Source: an uncultured Prevotellaceae bacterium (GTDB taxonomy: Bacteria; Bacteroidota; Bacteroidia; Bacteroidales; Bacteroidaceae). From it: a stretch of 64,000 bases of DNA. The notes beneath the pieces are model-generated. The model had not been told where the DNA came from. It saw only the letters and a program-made list of their open reading frames with translations, and made no database searches. Positions 44,901 to 53,055 of this stretch are shown here, in pieces. Position 1 is the first letter of the stretch; every line of letters begins with the position of its first letter. Both the position numbers and the translations under genes were made by a program. The stretch spans positions 1 through 64,000 of the forward strand of contig OMWI01000013.1 of NCBI GenBank assembly GCA_900314715.1, written 5' to 3'.

Positions 44901-45672
44901 TACGGTTGGGATCATCCAAGTCGCTCTGCGTAGACAAACAGAGCAAGTGGTCGTGAGCCTCAGCATTTTCTTGATCAACGAAATGTGCGTCATTGCTACA
45001 AATCAATTTAATGCCATATTCATGTGCCAACTCTATCAACACCTTATTGGCTTTCTGTTGCAAGGGGAATGTCTCCCTATTCGCCCTGATATTGGGATCC
45101 TTTACTTCATGACGTTGAAGTTCCAAGTAATAATCGTCGCCGAAAACACGATGATACCACTCAATGGCTTCGCGGGCTCCCTCAATGTCACCATCTAATA
45201 TCTTGTGAGGCACTTCACCAGCGATACAAGCAGAACAGACGATAAGGTCTTCATGGTATTTCTCCAAATCAGCGCGGTCAGTACGAGGACGCATGTAGTA
45301 ACCATCCACCCACGAACGACTCACCAACTTGATGAGGTTCTTATATCCATGATAATTCTTGGCAAGCACAATAAGGTGATAACCACTCATGTCTCCATGT
45401 TCCTTCACCTTATCCTCCTTGCGATGATGAGCAACATACATCTCACATCCAAAGATAGGCTTAAAGGGTTCCAGGCCATCCTTTTTCCTTCCATCGTTGA
45501 CACCTTTGCAATAGTCAAAGAATTCCTTGATGCCAAACATGTCACCGTGGTCGGTGATAGCCATGCCTTTCATGCCATTTCCAACGGCTTTGTCAACGAG
45601 TTTCTTGATACTTGACTGTCCGTCGAGAATAGAGTAATACGTATGTACGTGTAGATGAACAAAATCTTCCAT
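41965..45672 (-). CDS. dnaE: DNA polymerase III alpha subunit
   Basis: A 1235-residue replicative polymerase of the DnaE1 type. It begins with a PHP domain (FVHLHVHTYYSILDGQ, AITDHGDMFG), followed by the polymerase core with GPGRGSAAGSVVAYCLGI and the catalytic aspartates in LPDIDTDFDDDGR, the thumb/fingers around YNKS-like ASYAFNKSHAACYSWVA, a helix-hairpin-helix region (GMGDGAAQAIIDER) and a C-terminal OB fold (VGGIVTGVKSKFTKKGKP). The PHP histidines are retained, so residual proofreading activity is possible. No clear TAnnTTTG box is seen just upstream of 45672; the divergent psd promoter lies in the same 144-bp interval. Confidence 0.98.
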   Translation of the reverse strand: MEDFVHLHVHTYYSILDGQSSIKKLVDKAVGNGMKGMAITDHGDMFGIKEFFDYCKGVNDGRKKDGLEPFKPIFGCEMYVAHHRKEDKVKEHGDMSGYHLIVLAKNYHGYKNLIKLVSRSWVDGYYMRPRTDRADLEKYHEDLIVCSACIAGEVPHKILDGDIEGAREAIEWYHRVFGDDYYLELQRHEVKDPNIRANRETFPLQQKANKVLIELAHEYGIKLICSNDAHFVDQENAEAHDHLLCLSTQSDLDDPNRMLYSKQEWFKTREEMNEVFADVPEALSNTLEILDKVEMYSLDHDPIMPFFPIPEEFGTEEQWRQKFSEEDLFKEFTSDENGENPLPREEGLKKIQHLGGFDKLYRIKFEADYLAKLAYEGAERRYGSPIPENVKEHVNFELHIMKTMGFPGYFLIVQDFINSAREELGVMVGPGRGSAAGSVVAYCLGITKIDPLKYDLLFERFLNPDRISLPDIDTDFDDDGRGKVLRWVEDKYGHDNCAHIITYSSMATKNSIKDVARVEKVPLEISNALCKAIPDRLPDGMKMNLPNAIKYTPELRQAETSADPKLRNTIKYAKMLEGTVRGTGIHACGFIICRDPISDWVPVSTADDPDFKDVKTNCTQYDGHVIESTGLIKMDFLGLKTLSELKEAVENIKITRGIEIDLDNIPIDDPKTYKLYQEGRTIGTFQFESAGMQKHLRDLCPTVFEDLIAMNALYRPGPMDYIPQFIARKNGKEEITYDIPCMEKYLKDTYGITVYQEQVMLLSRQLANFTRGESDALRKAMGKKKKKIVDQMKPKFLEGGKKNGHDPVILEKIWADWEKFASYAFNKSHAACYSWVAFQTAYLKANYPAEFMAAIMSRRRDQITEITKLMDECKSMGIATLGPDVNESYQKFGVNKKGEIRFGLAAIKGMGDGAAQAIIDEREKNGQYKDIYDFARRVNLNAVNRKAFESLALSGGFDSFNIPRENFFALDSKGVTFLDVLLRYGQLYQMEKFEAQNSLFGASDAIEIANPPIPEGETWSTIEKLNRERDLVGIYLSAHPLDDYRIILKCMCNTHCKEMGDKETLVKRKNITVGGIVTGVKSKFTKKGKPCGFVTLEDFEGNGELALFGEDWGKWKGMLAEGCIVFIHAECVPRQHDPNIHDLRITNIQYMQTVKDEQIERFTITIDSSAIDETIVSDIATMVADSPGKTQLLFQIIDKEHNTNLTLRSRTKNIYLKNDLVSYIECHDDMSYQVN

Positions 45673-45757
45673 TTTTGTTTCTTCAATGTTTTCTGAGTTA
45701 ATTGAGCGGTAAAGTTACTGCTAAAACCTGACATATCCAAAAGAATAGTAAGAAAAA

Positions 45758-45789
45758 TTTGTAACTTAAATAAAAAAACATTACCTTTG
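45758..45789 (+). promoter_or_regulatory. Promoter of the psd-pssA operon
   Basis: -33 TTTG at 45758-45761 and -7 TACCTTTG at 45782-45789, spacing 20 nt. An in-frame TTG at 45787 overlaps the -7 box and is therefore not the start. Confidence 0.85.
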
Positions 45790-45816
45790 CAACGGATAAA
45801 CAATAGTCATTTTCCA

Positions 45817-46509
45817 ATGGGAAAAAGAATTAAGAAACTGAAGAAAATTCGGATTCATCGCGAGGGTACAGATACGCTCGTGTGGAGTTTCGTTATTATA
45901 GCAGCCATTGCACTTATCTTATGGAGATACGTAGACACAATAATACCATTTTGGGCCTTTGTCGTTATTTTTGGTAGTGTTTACGCAGTAGTATTAAATT
46001 TTTTCAGATGCCCAATCAGGTATAATAGCGAAGAAGATACTGAAAAATTAGTTGTTGCCCCTGCTGATGGCAAGATTGTCGTTATCGAGGAAGTGGAAGA
46101 AAATGTATATTTCCATGAAAAGCGATTGATGATTTCCATCTTCATGAGCCTATTCAACGTTCATGCAAATTGGTTCCCCGTAGACGGAAAGGTGAAGTAC
46201 GTACATCATCAAAACGGCAATTACCACAAGGCATGGTTGCCCAAGGCAAGCGAGGAAAACGAACATGCTGACATTATCATTACTACTCCTGAAGGTGTAG
46301 ATATTCTATGTCGCCAAATTGCAGGAGCCGTAGCACGACGTATCGTTACATACGCCAAGGAAGGCGAGGAATGCTTCATCGACGAACATCTGGGCTTTAT
46401 CAAGTTTGGTTCTCGTGTAGACGTATACCTTCCCATTGATAGTGAAGTATGCGTGAAGATGGGACAATCTACAACAGGCGACTTGACTACGATAGCAAAA
46501 CTTAAATAA
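45817..46509 (+). CDS. psd: Phosphatidylserine decarboxylase (short type)
   Basis: A 230-residue membrane-associated enzyme that turns phosphatidylserine into phosphatidylethanolamine. Two hydrophobic segments near the N-terminus are followed by [14 protein letters not shown], the family signature [15 protein letters not shown], and the self-cleavage region [15 protein letters not shown], where the Gly-Ser bond yields the pyruvoyl cofactor. The length is that of the short psd type found in Bacteroidetes. The ATG at 45817 is 27 nt after the -7 box. pssA starts 20 nt downstream, so the two consecutive steps of phosphatidylethanolamine synthesis are encoded together. Confidence 0.95.
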   Translation: MGKRIKKLKKIRIHREGTDTLVWSFVIIAAIALILWRYVDTIIPFWAFVVIFGSVYAVVLNFFRCPIRYNSEEDTEKLVVAPADGKIVVIEEVEENVYFHEKRLMISIFMSLFNVHANWFPVDGKVKYVHHQNGNYHKAWLPKASEENEHADIIITTPEGVDILCRQIAGAVARRIVTYAKEGEECFIDEHLGFIKFGSRVDVYLPIDSEVCVKMGQSTTGDLTTIAKLK

Positions 46510-46529
46510 CACAAAAACGACCATTTCGT

Positions 46530-47246
46530 ATGGGCATTAAGAAACATATTCCCAACACTATTACTTGTTGCAACTTAGTTTCTGGTTGCATCGCTACGAC
46601 GTTTGCTTTTGCAGGTAATCCCAAGATGGCAATGTTTTGGATTATCATGGGAGCGGTATTCGATTTCTTCGACGGTATGGTGGCACGATTGCTTAAGGTA
46701 TCTTCACCGATTGGAAAGGAATTGGATTCATTGGCTGACGACGTAACATTCGGCGTGGCTCCATCTGCCATCGTTTTCTCGGAATTATTCACTTTGCAAT
46801 ATCCTGTCTTACAAGGTTTACAAACGTATATTCCATATTGCGCATTTCTCATAGCGGCATTCTCGGCATTGCGTTTGGCAAAGTTTAATCTTGATGACCG
46901 TCAGACGACTTCATTCATTGGACTCCCTACTCCAGCCAATGCACTTTTCTGGGGTTCATTCATTATCGGTGGTCACACTTTCATTGAGAGTTTCAGATGG
47001 GGAGTACCACTTATTCTTATCATGATTTGCTTGAGTTGTTATTTACTTGTTGCGGAGTTTCCTATGTTCGCATTGAAGTTTAAAAAATGGAGTTGGAAAG
47101 GAAACGAAGTGAAATACATCTTTATCTTGTCTTGTATTCCGATGCTACTTTTCTTGGGATACAGCGCATTCTCGGCAATCATAGCTTGGTACGTGATATT
47201 ATCTGCCATTGTCATATTGGTTAATAAATCCAAGAAAGCATCATGA
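46530..47246 (+). CDS. pssA: CDP-diacylglycerol-serine O-phosphatidyltransferase
   Basis: A 238-residue polytopic membrane enzyme making phosphatidylserine from CDP-diacylglycerol and serine. The CDP-alcohol phosphotransferase motif is complete in FDFFDGMVARLLKVSSPIGKELDSLADDVTFG (D-G-x2-A-R-x8-G-x3-D-x3-D), read here as residues about 48-80. Several hydrophobic helices follow. It lies after psd in the same operon and overlaps the DUF4834 gene by 4 nt. Confidence 0.96.
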   Translation: MGIKKHIPNTITCCNLVSGCIATTFAFAGNPKMAMFWIIMGAVFDFFDGMVARLLKVSSPIGKELDSLADDVTFGVAPSAIVFSELFTLQYPVLQGLQTYIPYCAFLIAAFSALRLAKFNLDDRQTTSFIGLPTPANALFWGSFIIGGHTFIESFRWGVPLILIMICLSCYLLVAEFPMFALKFKKWSWKGNEVKYIFILSCIPMLLFLGYSAFSAIIAWYVILSAIVILVNKSKKAS

Positions 47247-47482
47247 TTATCATCCGTCTCTTATTCTTCATCCTACTCATCATCTTGTTTGTGGTGGGCA
47301 TCGGTTTGTTATTCTTGGCTTTTCACGTTCGTAATTTCACCAAGCGCTTTAAACAACAAAAGCAAACAAGACAACAAAGCGTAGACGGAAATATCGTCAT
47401 AGACCATAGAGACCCACAACAAGCCAACAAGAAAATCATTCCCAAAGACGAAGGGGAATACGTGGACTTTGAGGAAGAATAA
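47243..47482 (+). CDS. DUF4834 family small membrane protein
   Basis: A 79-residue protein with one long N-terminal membrane helix (LLFFILLIILFVVGIGLLFL), a basic juxtamembrane stretch (HVRNFTKRFKQQKQTR) and an acidic C-terminus ending DEGEYVDFEEE. This pattern and the position after pssA match the DUF4834 proteins of Bacteroidales. Its ATG overlaps the pssA stop (ATGA). Function is unknown; genetic linkage suggests a link to phospholipid synthesis or the membrane. Confidence 0.8.
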   Translation: MIIIRLLFFILLIILFVVGIGLLFLAFHVRNFTKRFKQQKQTRQQSVDGNIVIDHRDPQQANKKIIPKDEGEYVDFEEE

Positions 47483-47483
47483 T

Positions 47484-47553
47484 CTAGTATTACTAGAAAT
47501 ACTAGAATTTCTAGAATTTCTAGATAATCTAGAAAAGCCCAGATTATCTAGAA
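47484..47553. terminator. CTAG-rich hairpin between convergent DUF4834 and pyrH
   Basis: Perfect 13-bp arms at 47518-47530 and 47541-47553 with a 10-nt loop. The left flank contains further CTAGAA/CTAGTA units, giving seven CTAG tetramers in about 70 bp. It probably ends both convergent transcripts. Confidence 0.7.
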
Positions 47554-47561
47554 ACTAATAA

Positions 47562-48269
47562 TTACTTGTGCACCAGAGTGCCAATCTCTTCACCAGCCAT
47601 CACACGTTTCAAATTTCCTACAATATCCATATTGAATACGTAGATGGGCAGATTATTGTCATTACACATCACGATGGCAGAGAGATCCATCACTTTCAGA
47701 TTACGGGCCAATACTTCTGTATAGGTAATGTCGGTAAACTTCGTTGCCGTTGGATCTTTCTCTGGGTCTGCCGTATAGACACCGTCTACTCTTGTTCCTT
47801 TCAGCATCACGTCGGCTTCAATCTCAACGCCACGCAAAGATGAACCGGTATCTGTGGTAAAATAGGGAGAACCCGTACCTGCGGAGAAGATACAAACATA
47901 TCCATCTTCCATGGCATCAATAGCTTTCCATTTCGAATAGAATTCGCCAACTGGTTCCATGCGAATAGCCGTCAACACCTTATTCTTCACGCCAATGGCT
48001 CCTAATGCAGAACTCAACGCCAAAGAATTGATTACCGTAGCCATCATACCCATTTGGTCTCCTTTCACTCTATCAAAGCCCTTCGAAGCACCAGACAAGC
48101 CACGGAAGATATTACCACCACCGATAACGATACCAATCTGCACACCCATGTCGTGTACTTCCTTGATTTGTTGTGCATATTCCTGCAAACGTTGAACGTC
48201 TATTCCAAAACCGCCAGCAGCCAAGCTCTCACCGCTCAACTTCAAAAGTATTCTCTTAAATCTTGCCAT
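47562..48269 (-). CDS. pyrH: UMP kinase
   Basis: A 235-residue amino-acid-kinase-fold enzyme that phosphorylates UMP to UDP. RILLKLSGESLAA (phosphate-binding Lys/Gly), IVIGGGNIFRG, GDQMGMMATVINSLAL and the DADVMLKGTRVDGVYTADPEKDP-like nucleotide loop (here IEADVMLKGTRVDGVY) are all present. It is the last gene of a yraN-birA-pyrH run on the minus strand, 11 nt after birA. Confidence 0.97.
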   Translation of the reverse strand: MARFKRILLKLSGESLAAGGFGIDVQRLQEYAQQIKEVHDMGVQIGIVIGGGNIFRGLSGASKGFDRVKGDQMGMMATVINSLALSSALGAIGVKNKVLTAIRMEPVGEFYSKWKAIDAMEDGYVCIFSAGTGSPYFTTDTGSSLRGVEIEADVMLKGTRVDGVYTADPEKDPTATKFTDITYTEVLARNLKVMDLSAIVMCNDNNLPIYVFNMDIVGNLKRVMAGEEIGTLVHK

Positions 48270-48280
48270 AATATGATTTT

Positions 48281-49066
48281 TTAAATGATAAATTCTATTT
48301 CCTTAAACATATACTCGCGTATCATGCCTTGTTTGTCGCGCATAATCATCCTACCCGTATCTTCCACCTCGATGATAGAACCTTCAAACTCTCCTTGAGC
48401 ATCACGGAAACGATAAAAGCCATGCGCTCTGTATAGTGCTAAATGATACAATCCCGAAATAGCATCATACTGTCCTTGTTCTATCATTTGATAATAGCTA
48501 CAAAATGAATCTAACAATGCAGACAACAATTGTTCCAAATCCACTTCATGCCCGATAATTTGACACAGAGAAACGGGATTGGGCGCATCGCTTATGAAAG
48601 TCTGTTGATTGACATTCAATCCAATGCCAAATATACAATCTTTCATCCTACCACCTCCAAGCGACGTTTCTATCAACGTTCCACAAATTTTGCGGTCTTT
48701 CCAATACACGTCGTTAGGCCATTTCAAGGTTATGTCTTTCGTATATTTGTCAAGTACGTCCTTCACCGCCAACGCTCCTGCCATGGAAAGCAAGAATTGT
48801 TTGGCTACAGGTAACATAACGGGATGCACCAAGATAGACAACAAAAGATTCTTCCCGTTTTCACTTTCCCAAACATTCGAGCCACAACCTTTCCCTGCCG
48901 TTTGGTGTTTAGCCACCACAACGGTCATCGTCTCACCCTCCGCGGGATGATAGTCGTGCAGATAACGATTGGTAGAATCAGTCTCTTCCAATCGTATCAA
49001 GTGATAGGGAGTGGATTTCTTTCCCTTATTCTTCTTCAAGAATTTAAAACATTGGGTTAAACGCAT
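48281..49066 (-). CDS. birA: Biotin-[acetyl-CoA-carboxylase] ligase
   Basis: A 261-residue biotin protein ligase without the N-terminal DNA-binding domain of E. coli BirA. Signatures: LEETDSTNRYL, the biotin/AMP loop AGKGCGSNVWESENGKNLL (normally GRGRxxxxW), LKWPNDVYWKDRKICGTLIE and FGIGLNVNQ. The glycine-rich loop has lysine-cysteine in place of the usual arginine-glycine pair, which is a mild deviation. It attaches biotin to carboxylase carrier proteins. The start overlaps the end of yraN by 23 nt, so an internal start cannot be excluded, though the ligase motifs begin only about 25 residues in. Confidence 0.93.
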   Translation of the reverse strand: MRLTQCFKFLKKNKGKKSTPYHLIRLEETDSTNRYLHDYHPAEGETMTVVVAKHQTAGKGCGSNVWESENGKNLLLSILVHPVMLPVAKQFLLSMAGALAVKDVLDKYTKDITLKWPNDVYWKDRKICGTLIETSLGGGRMKDCIFGIGLNVNQQTFISDAPNPVSLCQIIGHEVDLEQLLSALLDSFCSYYQMIEQGQYDAISGLYHLALYRAHGFYRFRDAQGEFEGSIIEVEDTGRMIMRDKQGMIREYMFKEIEFII

Positions 49067-49415
49067 CTTCTATATGGTCTATCACGGGTTCTGATTGATT
49101 ATCTCCAACTATGGTAACGATGTCAAATCGCAAGTCGAGCACAATCTGGTTCATCTTCACGTAGGCATTCGCAGCATATCCCAGATTCCGAATTTTTCGG
49201 AAATCAACCGCATCTTCAGGTAGAGTTACGTCATCAGACGTACGTGTCTTCACCTCAATGAATACTACAAATTGCTGGTCTGGACTGATAGCGATAATAT
49301 CAATGTCTCGATGACCATAATGCCAATCACATTCACGAATGGTGTATCCCTTCTTGTGCAAATAGTTGACGGCGATTTCCTCGCCCCATTTTCCGGTATC
49401 ATTGTGCTCTGCCAT
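49044..49415 (-). CDS. YraN family (UPF0102) endonuclease-like protein
   Basis: From the ATG at 49415 the product is 123 residues, normal for the family. GKWGEEIAVNYLHKKGYTI, WHYGHRDIDIIAI and VFIEVKTRTS form the restriction-endonuclease-like core (E, D, E-x-K). Its cellular role is unsettled, with a DNA-repair or recombination function suspected. The longer frame from 49439 is rejected because it starts inside the promoter -7 box. birA overlaps its 3' end. Confidence 0.92.
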   Translation of the reverse strand: MAEHNDTGKWGEEIAVNYLHKKGYTIRECDWHYGHRDIDIIAISPDQQFVVFIEVKTRTSDDVTLPEDAVDFRKIRNLGYAANAYVKMNQIVLDLRFDIVTIVGDNQSEPVIDHIEDAFNPMF

Positions 49416-49436
49416 AGTTTTTAGATTAAAGTTATG

Positions 49437-49467
49437 CAAATATACTGATTTATTTTCAAATCACAAA
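49437..49467 (-). promoter_or_regulatory. Promoter of the yraN-birA-pyrH operon
   Basis: Minus strand: -33 TTTG (49467-49464) and -7 TATATTTG (49444-49437) with a 19-nt spacer, 21 nt before the yraN ATG. Confidence 0.8.
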
Positions 49468-49508
49468 GTCAATCGTGCTTTTTTAGTAGAATATTAGTTC
49501 AAAAACAG

Positions 49509-49565
49509 AAAGATATGGTTTGCGTTGTTCAAACATATCGTTTAAGAGGCGCAAACCATATCTTT
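49509..49565 (-). terminator. Terminator hairpin after the M6 protease gene
   Basis: Perfect 16-bp arms at 49509-49524 and 49550-49565. Read leftward, the stem is followed by CTGTTTTTG. The loop again contains pieces of the stem words (GTTTGCG, CAAAC). It lies between the M6 gene and yraN, both on the minus strand. Confidence 0.8.
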
Positions 49566-49591
49566 AGCATCTATAAAACTATTGTTCTTAT

Positions 49592-52500
49592 TTATTCTTC
49601 AACTCCCAAGAGATAATTTACCAATGCAACGGCATCCGTGATATTGATTACTCCATCACTATCCATGTCGGCTGCATCAAAGTGGAATATCTCTGGAGGC
49701 GTACCTAAGATGTAATTAACGATAGCAACCACGTCTGCCACATTCACGAATCCGTCACCGTTCACATCTCCCTTGAGTATCGTCACCTCAATTTCCTTAT
49801 ACAGATAAATGTCTCTCTGGCCATTAGAATATACACGGAACATATTAGCCGAAGAATTATATTTCAGGTAATAATCCTTATTATTTTCCTTCATGGAAGC
49901 TACGTTATCATTGTCAATGGAAATGGTCCAAGCATAAGCATAATAGGTATTGGAAGTAACATCGAGTTGTTCCAAAGTAGCCAATTGCTTAGATGTCTTG
50001 GTAGAGTGACCGATATAAGCACTCACGCTTGTATCGAATACGTTCCAATAGTTAGATGCATCTTTAGTCAACACAACAGGAACCGCACTATTCGTTTCTA
50101 TATTGAGGTCGATAACATCATCAACAGGAGAAACGGCACCAACTTTACCCTTGTTTGTCTCAAAGCCATCGTATGCCACATTTCCATTACTATTCGAACT
50201 AACAATCAGATATTTCTTTCCTGACTCCAAGTCATCCGTGCTGGTAACAAGCTGATATTTGCCAGAAGTAACAGATGGTGTTGGGTCATCTGGTTTTTCT
50301 TCTTCAGTAACAGAAATAATATAAGAAGCCGTAGCGGAATTATATTCATTATTTCCTTCAAACGAAGCGGTAATTGTCACTTCACCAGATCCCACTAATG
50401 TAACATTACCAGCCGCATCAACGGTTGCCACGGCTGGATTATTGCTGCTATAAGTAACGCTAATTCCAGCTGGGTAAATCATCAACGTTGGTTCTTGGAA
50501 ATCCTCACCCACTTTACCAGTTAATTCTGTAGCTTCAAACCTCAAAGTAACATCTTCCTTGGGAGTTTCCACATATTCCACATAGAGGTTGGCATAAATC
50601 ATGCTGGTTGTGGGGTTGCTCGTATAGGTATTAAAACGAGGACTCGATACATTATACAACATGGTACCATAAGCGCCAAAAGTCATGATAACACCACTTG
50701 CATTTTCAGACAATGTCCAAGATTGAGCGTCGTCACTTAAAGACAAAGCTTTAGCAGCAGTTGCATATAGATACTTACCTTCGTCATTCATCAATGCATA
50801 ACCTTCAGCTGTCTCTACGAGCGTATATATAGATACATTATTATTGATGGTCATGATATCATCACTCATTGTAACAGATTGGCGGGTCAAATAACCTGAA
50901 GTGGAAAACAATGATGTAGACAATGATCCTGCTGCCACATTCTTGGAGCCACATCCAATCACATATCGCAAACCACTAACCAACTCACTGGTAGAAGTAA
51001 TTCGTTTATACGTATTCGTTGATGAAGAACCCGTGCGAATCACGAATGTTCCCGATGCTACGTCACTCTCCTCTCCATCTGCAATGGCTATTGCCTTGAT
51101 AGTTGTCGTAGACTCTACTGGGATGGGAGCCGTATAGCGCGTACTATTAGCTGTAGGCGTTTTACCATCAATGGTATAATAAATCACGGCACCTTTGGTT
51201 GCACATGTAATCGTTACGTTTTGTGCTTCTGTATAAACACCAGTATTTGGTGAGAAGACAGGAGTGCTAACATTACTAACGCCCTTAAAATTGAAAGACA
51301 CCGTTCCATCAGAATTCTGAGTAATATTCTCCACCGACGAATCCATGTAATAAGTACCATCTGAATTCTTGTTATAGAACTTAGCCGCAGGTGTAGTAGA
51401 TTTGTTAAAAGCATTAACACTACCGTATGGGAACGGATCGTTTATCATTCCTTCAAATGAATAATATTTAGTTCCTTGATATGTAGTATACTGATATTTA
51501 TTATCTGCAGCTATCCATGTCATACGTTGATGACTCGGATCATCATTAGGAGTGTTGTTTGCCCATGATGAAGAATTATAATCCACATGAAGAATCAACA
51601 AACCTTCACCTGGAATGCCAGCATCCCATCCTTCATGTTGGCGATTTTCCAACAAGAAGTATTCGTTCTTGTTTCCATTATTATATATAATGTATGCTTC
51701 TCCACCATCACTTAATGCCTTCATGCCTGTTACACTCTTGCTATTGGTAAGTTCGAGGGGTTCTTTCCATCCTGCGACCCAACGTTCGTAACTCGTATAT
51801 CCAGCAGGACAATATCCATCACCATTATACGAACCGCCGTCCATCAAATCCCAGTTTCCCATACCTCGACCCCCACTATAATCAGTATCATAGAAATCGG
51901 GATAACCTAAGCAATGACTAAATTCATGGCACATAGTACCAATACCAGCTATCGTTCCAGACATACCATCCAATTCTGCACCACATGCATAAGTATCAAT
52001 CCTTACTCCATCCAAAGTTTGTGCACCTGAACCATCACCGTAATAACCAGCCGCACTTAGTTGCCATTCATGAGGCCAAATGGTAGTAGCGGCTCCGCCA
52101 TCAGCTTCGCCTTTACCTGCATAAACCACATAGACTTGGTCAACTTCACCATCGCCATCCCAGTCATAGTTGGCAAAATTTACGTCACCGTTAACAAGTT
52201 TAAGAGCTTCAATGACCATAGCGGCAGGATGCTTATCATCACCCTGGGAATCATTGCTACCATAATATGACCGATTATTCGATACTGTTACAGGCCCCAC
52301 CACGTCGAAGGTCAGTTCAAACTGCCCCTCACTTTGTGCATAGAAGTAATCATACATCGAACCAACAAAGTTCTTGTAATTAAAGTTCACCTCATTGGCA
52401 ATGCGTTGATAAAGGGCATTGTTATTAGCAGTCTGAAATTTTACGTCTTTAAAATTGACCAGGATAATCAAACCTTTTTTCTTACCTGTATAGGAACCGA

Positions 52501-52834
52501 TTTCACCAACTTTATTTTGTCCCAATCGACTTACGCGACGAGCATTTGAACGTGAACGTTTTGCACGTGCATTGCTCTTGATGCTTTCAACGTCGGCAAG
52601 TTTATACAAATTGGTGGCTTCATCGGAAACGTATGTCTTCCCATCTGCAGAAATCCAATAGTGTCCGAATTCATCACCTACAAGTCGGGCTTGCACCGTT
52701 GTGCCATCTGTGAGTTGTAAGGTTTTAGTTAATCCTGGTTTTGCCGGAATTGCATTCACGGTAAGTGCCATCATAAAGACAAATAATAACAACACGCCAA
52801 ATCGCGTGAACTGATAACAATTACTTCTTTTCAT
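49592..52834 (-). CDS. Secreted M6 (immune inhibitor A-like) metalloprotease with dockerin tail
   Basis: From the ATG at 52834 the product is 1080 residues. A signal peptide (to about VNA, residue 28) and a ~100-residue propeptide-like part precede the M6 catalytic domain with zinc site HEFSHCLGYPD at His303 and the GNWDLMDGGSYNG Met-turn region. After it come a chitobiase-like beta module (TPTANSTRYTAPIPV), a beta-trefoil-like region, a Big_2-type Ig domain (VTYSSNNPAVATVD), a second such beta region and a C-terminal dockerin-like pair of calcium loops (GDVNGDGFVNVADVV and ADMDSDGVINITDAV). It is likely a large surface or released protease acting on host or dietary proteins. The longer frame from 52897 starts upstream of the -7 box and is rejected. 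Confidence 0.9.
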   Translation of the reverse strand: MKRSNCYQFTRFGVLLLFVFMMALTVNAIPAKPGLTKTLQLTDGTTVQARLVGDEFGHYWISADGKTYVSDEATNLYKLADVESIKSNARAKRSRSNARRVSRLGQNKVGEIGSYTGKKKGLIILVNFKDVKFQTANNNALYQRIANEVNFNYKNFVGSMYDYFYAQSEGQFELTFDVVGPVTVSNNRSYYGSNDSQGDDKHPAAMVIEALKLVNGDVNFANYDWDGDGEVDQVYVVYAGKGEADGGAATTIWPHEWQLSAAGYYGDGSGAQTLDGVRIDTYACGAELDGMSGTIAGIGTMCHEFSHCLGYPDFYDTDYSGGRGMGNWDLMDGGSYNGDGYCPAGYTSYERWVAGWKEPLELTNSKSVTGMKALSDGGEAYIIYNNGNKNEYFLLENRQHEGWDAGIPGEGLLILHVDYNSSSWANNTPNDDPSHQRMTWIAADNKYQYTTYQGTKYYSFEGMINDPFPYGSVNAFNKSTTPAAKFYNKNSDGTYYMDSSVENITQNSDGTVSFNFKGVSNVSTPVFSPNTGVYTEAQNVTITCATKGAVIYYTIDGKTPTANSTRYTAPIPVESTTTIKAIAIADGEESDVASGTFVIRTGSSSTNTYKRITSTSELVSGLRYVIGCGSKNVAAGSLSTSLFSTSGYLTRQSVTMSDDIMTINNNVSIYTLVETAEGYALMNDEGKYLYATAAKALSLSDDAQSWTLSENASGVIMTFGAYGTMLYNVSSPRFNTYTSNPTTSMIYANLYVEYVETPKEDVTLRFEATELTGKVGEDFQEPTLMIYPAGISVTYSSNNPAVATVDAAGNVTLVGSGEVTITASFEGNNEYNSATASYIISVTEEEKPDDPTPSVTSGKYQLVTSTDDLESGKKYLIVSSNSNGNVAYDGFETNKGKVGAVSPVDDVIDLNIETNSAVPVVLTKDASNYWNVFDTSVSAYIGHSTKTSKQLATLEQLDVTSNTYYAYAWTISIDNDNVASMKENNKDYYLKYNSSANMFRVYSNGQRDIYLYKEIEVTILKGDVNGDGFVNVADVVAIVNYILGTPPEIFHFDAADMDSDGVINITDAVALVNYLLGVEE

Positions 52835-52867
52835 GAATAATGATTTTAAATTTTGTGTATGAACTTG

Positions 52868-52875
52868 CAAAAATA
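52868..52875 (-). promoter_or_regulatory. -7 box (TATTTTTG, minus strand) for the M6 protease gene
   Basis: TAnnTTTG on the minus strand, 33 nt before the ATG at 52834. No -33 box at proper spacing. Confidence 0.55.
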
Positions 52876-53013
52876 CAAAAAACAAGGGAATAAACACACA
52901 TTAATTATATCTTTTAAACTTAAAATTAGAAAAAGACGGCATTAACATACACCATTTGGCAACATTAAATTTAATTTCTATCACATAATCAACTCATTCT
53001 CATGATTTATGAT

Positions 53014-53021
53014 TATATTTG
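53014..53021 (+). promoter_or_regulatory. -7 box (TATATTTG) for tadA
   Basis: Exact TAnnTTTG match 34 nt before the tadA start; no spaced -33 TTTG is seen. Confidence 0.55.
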
Positions 53022-53055
53022 CAAGGAGAATACTCTGAATATCTAAACTATAAAC

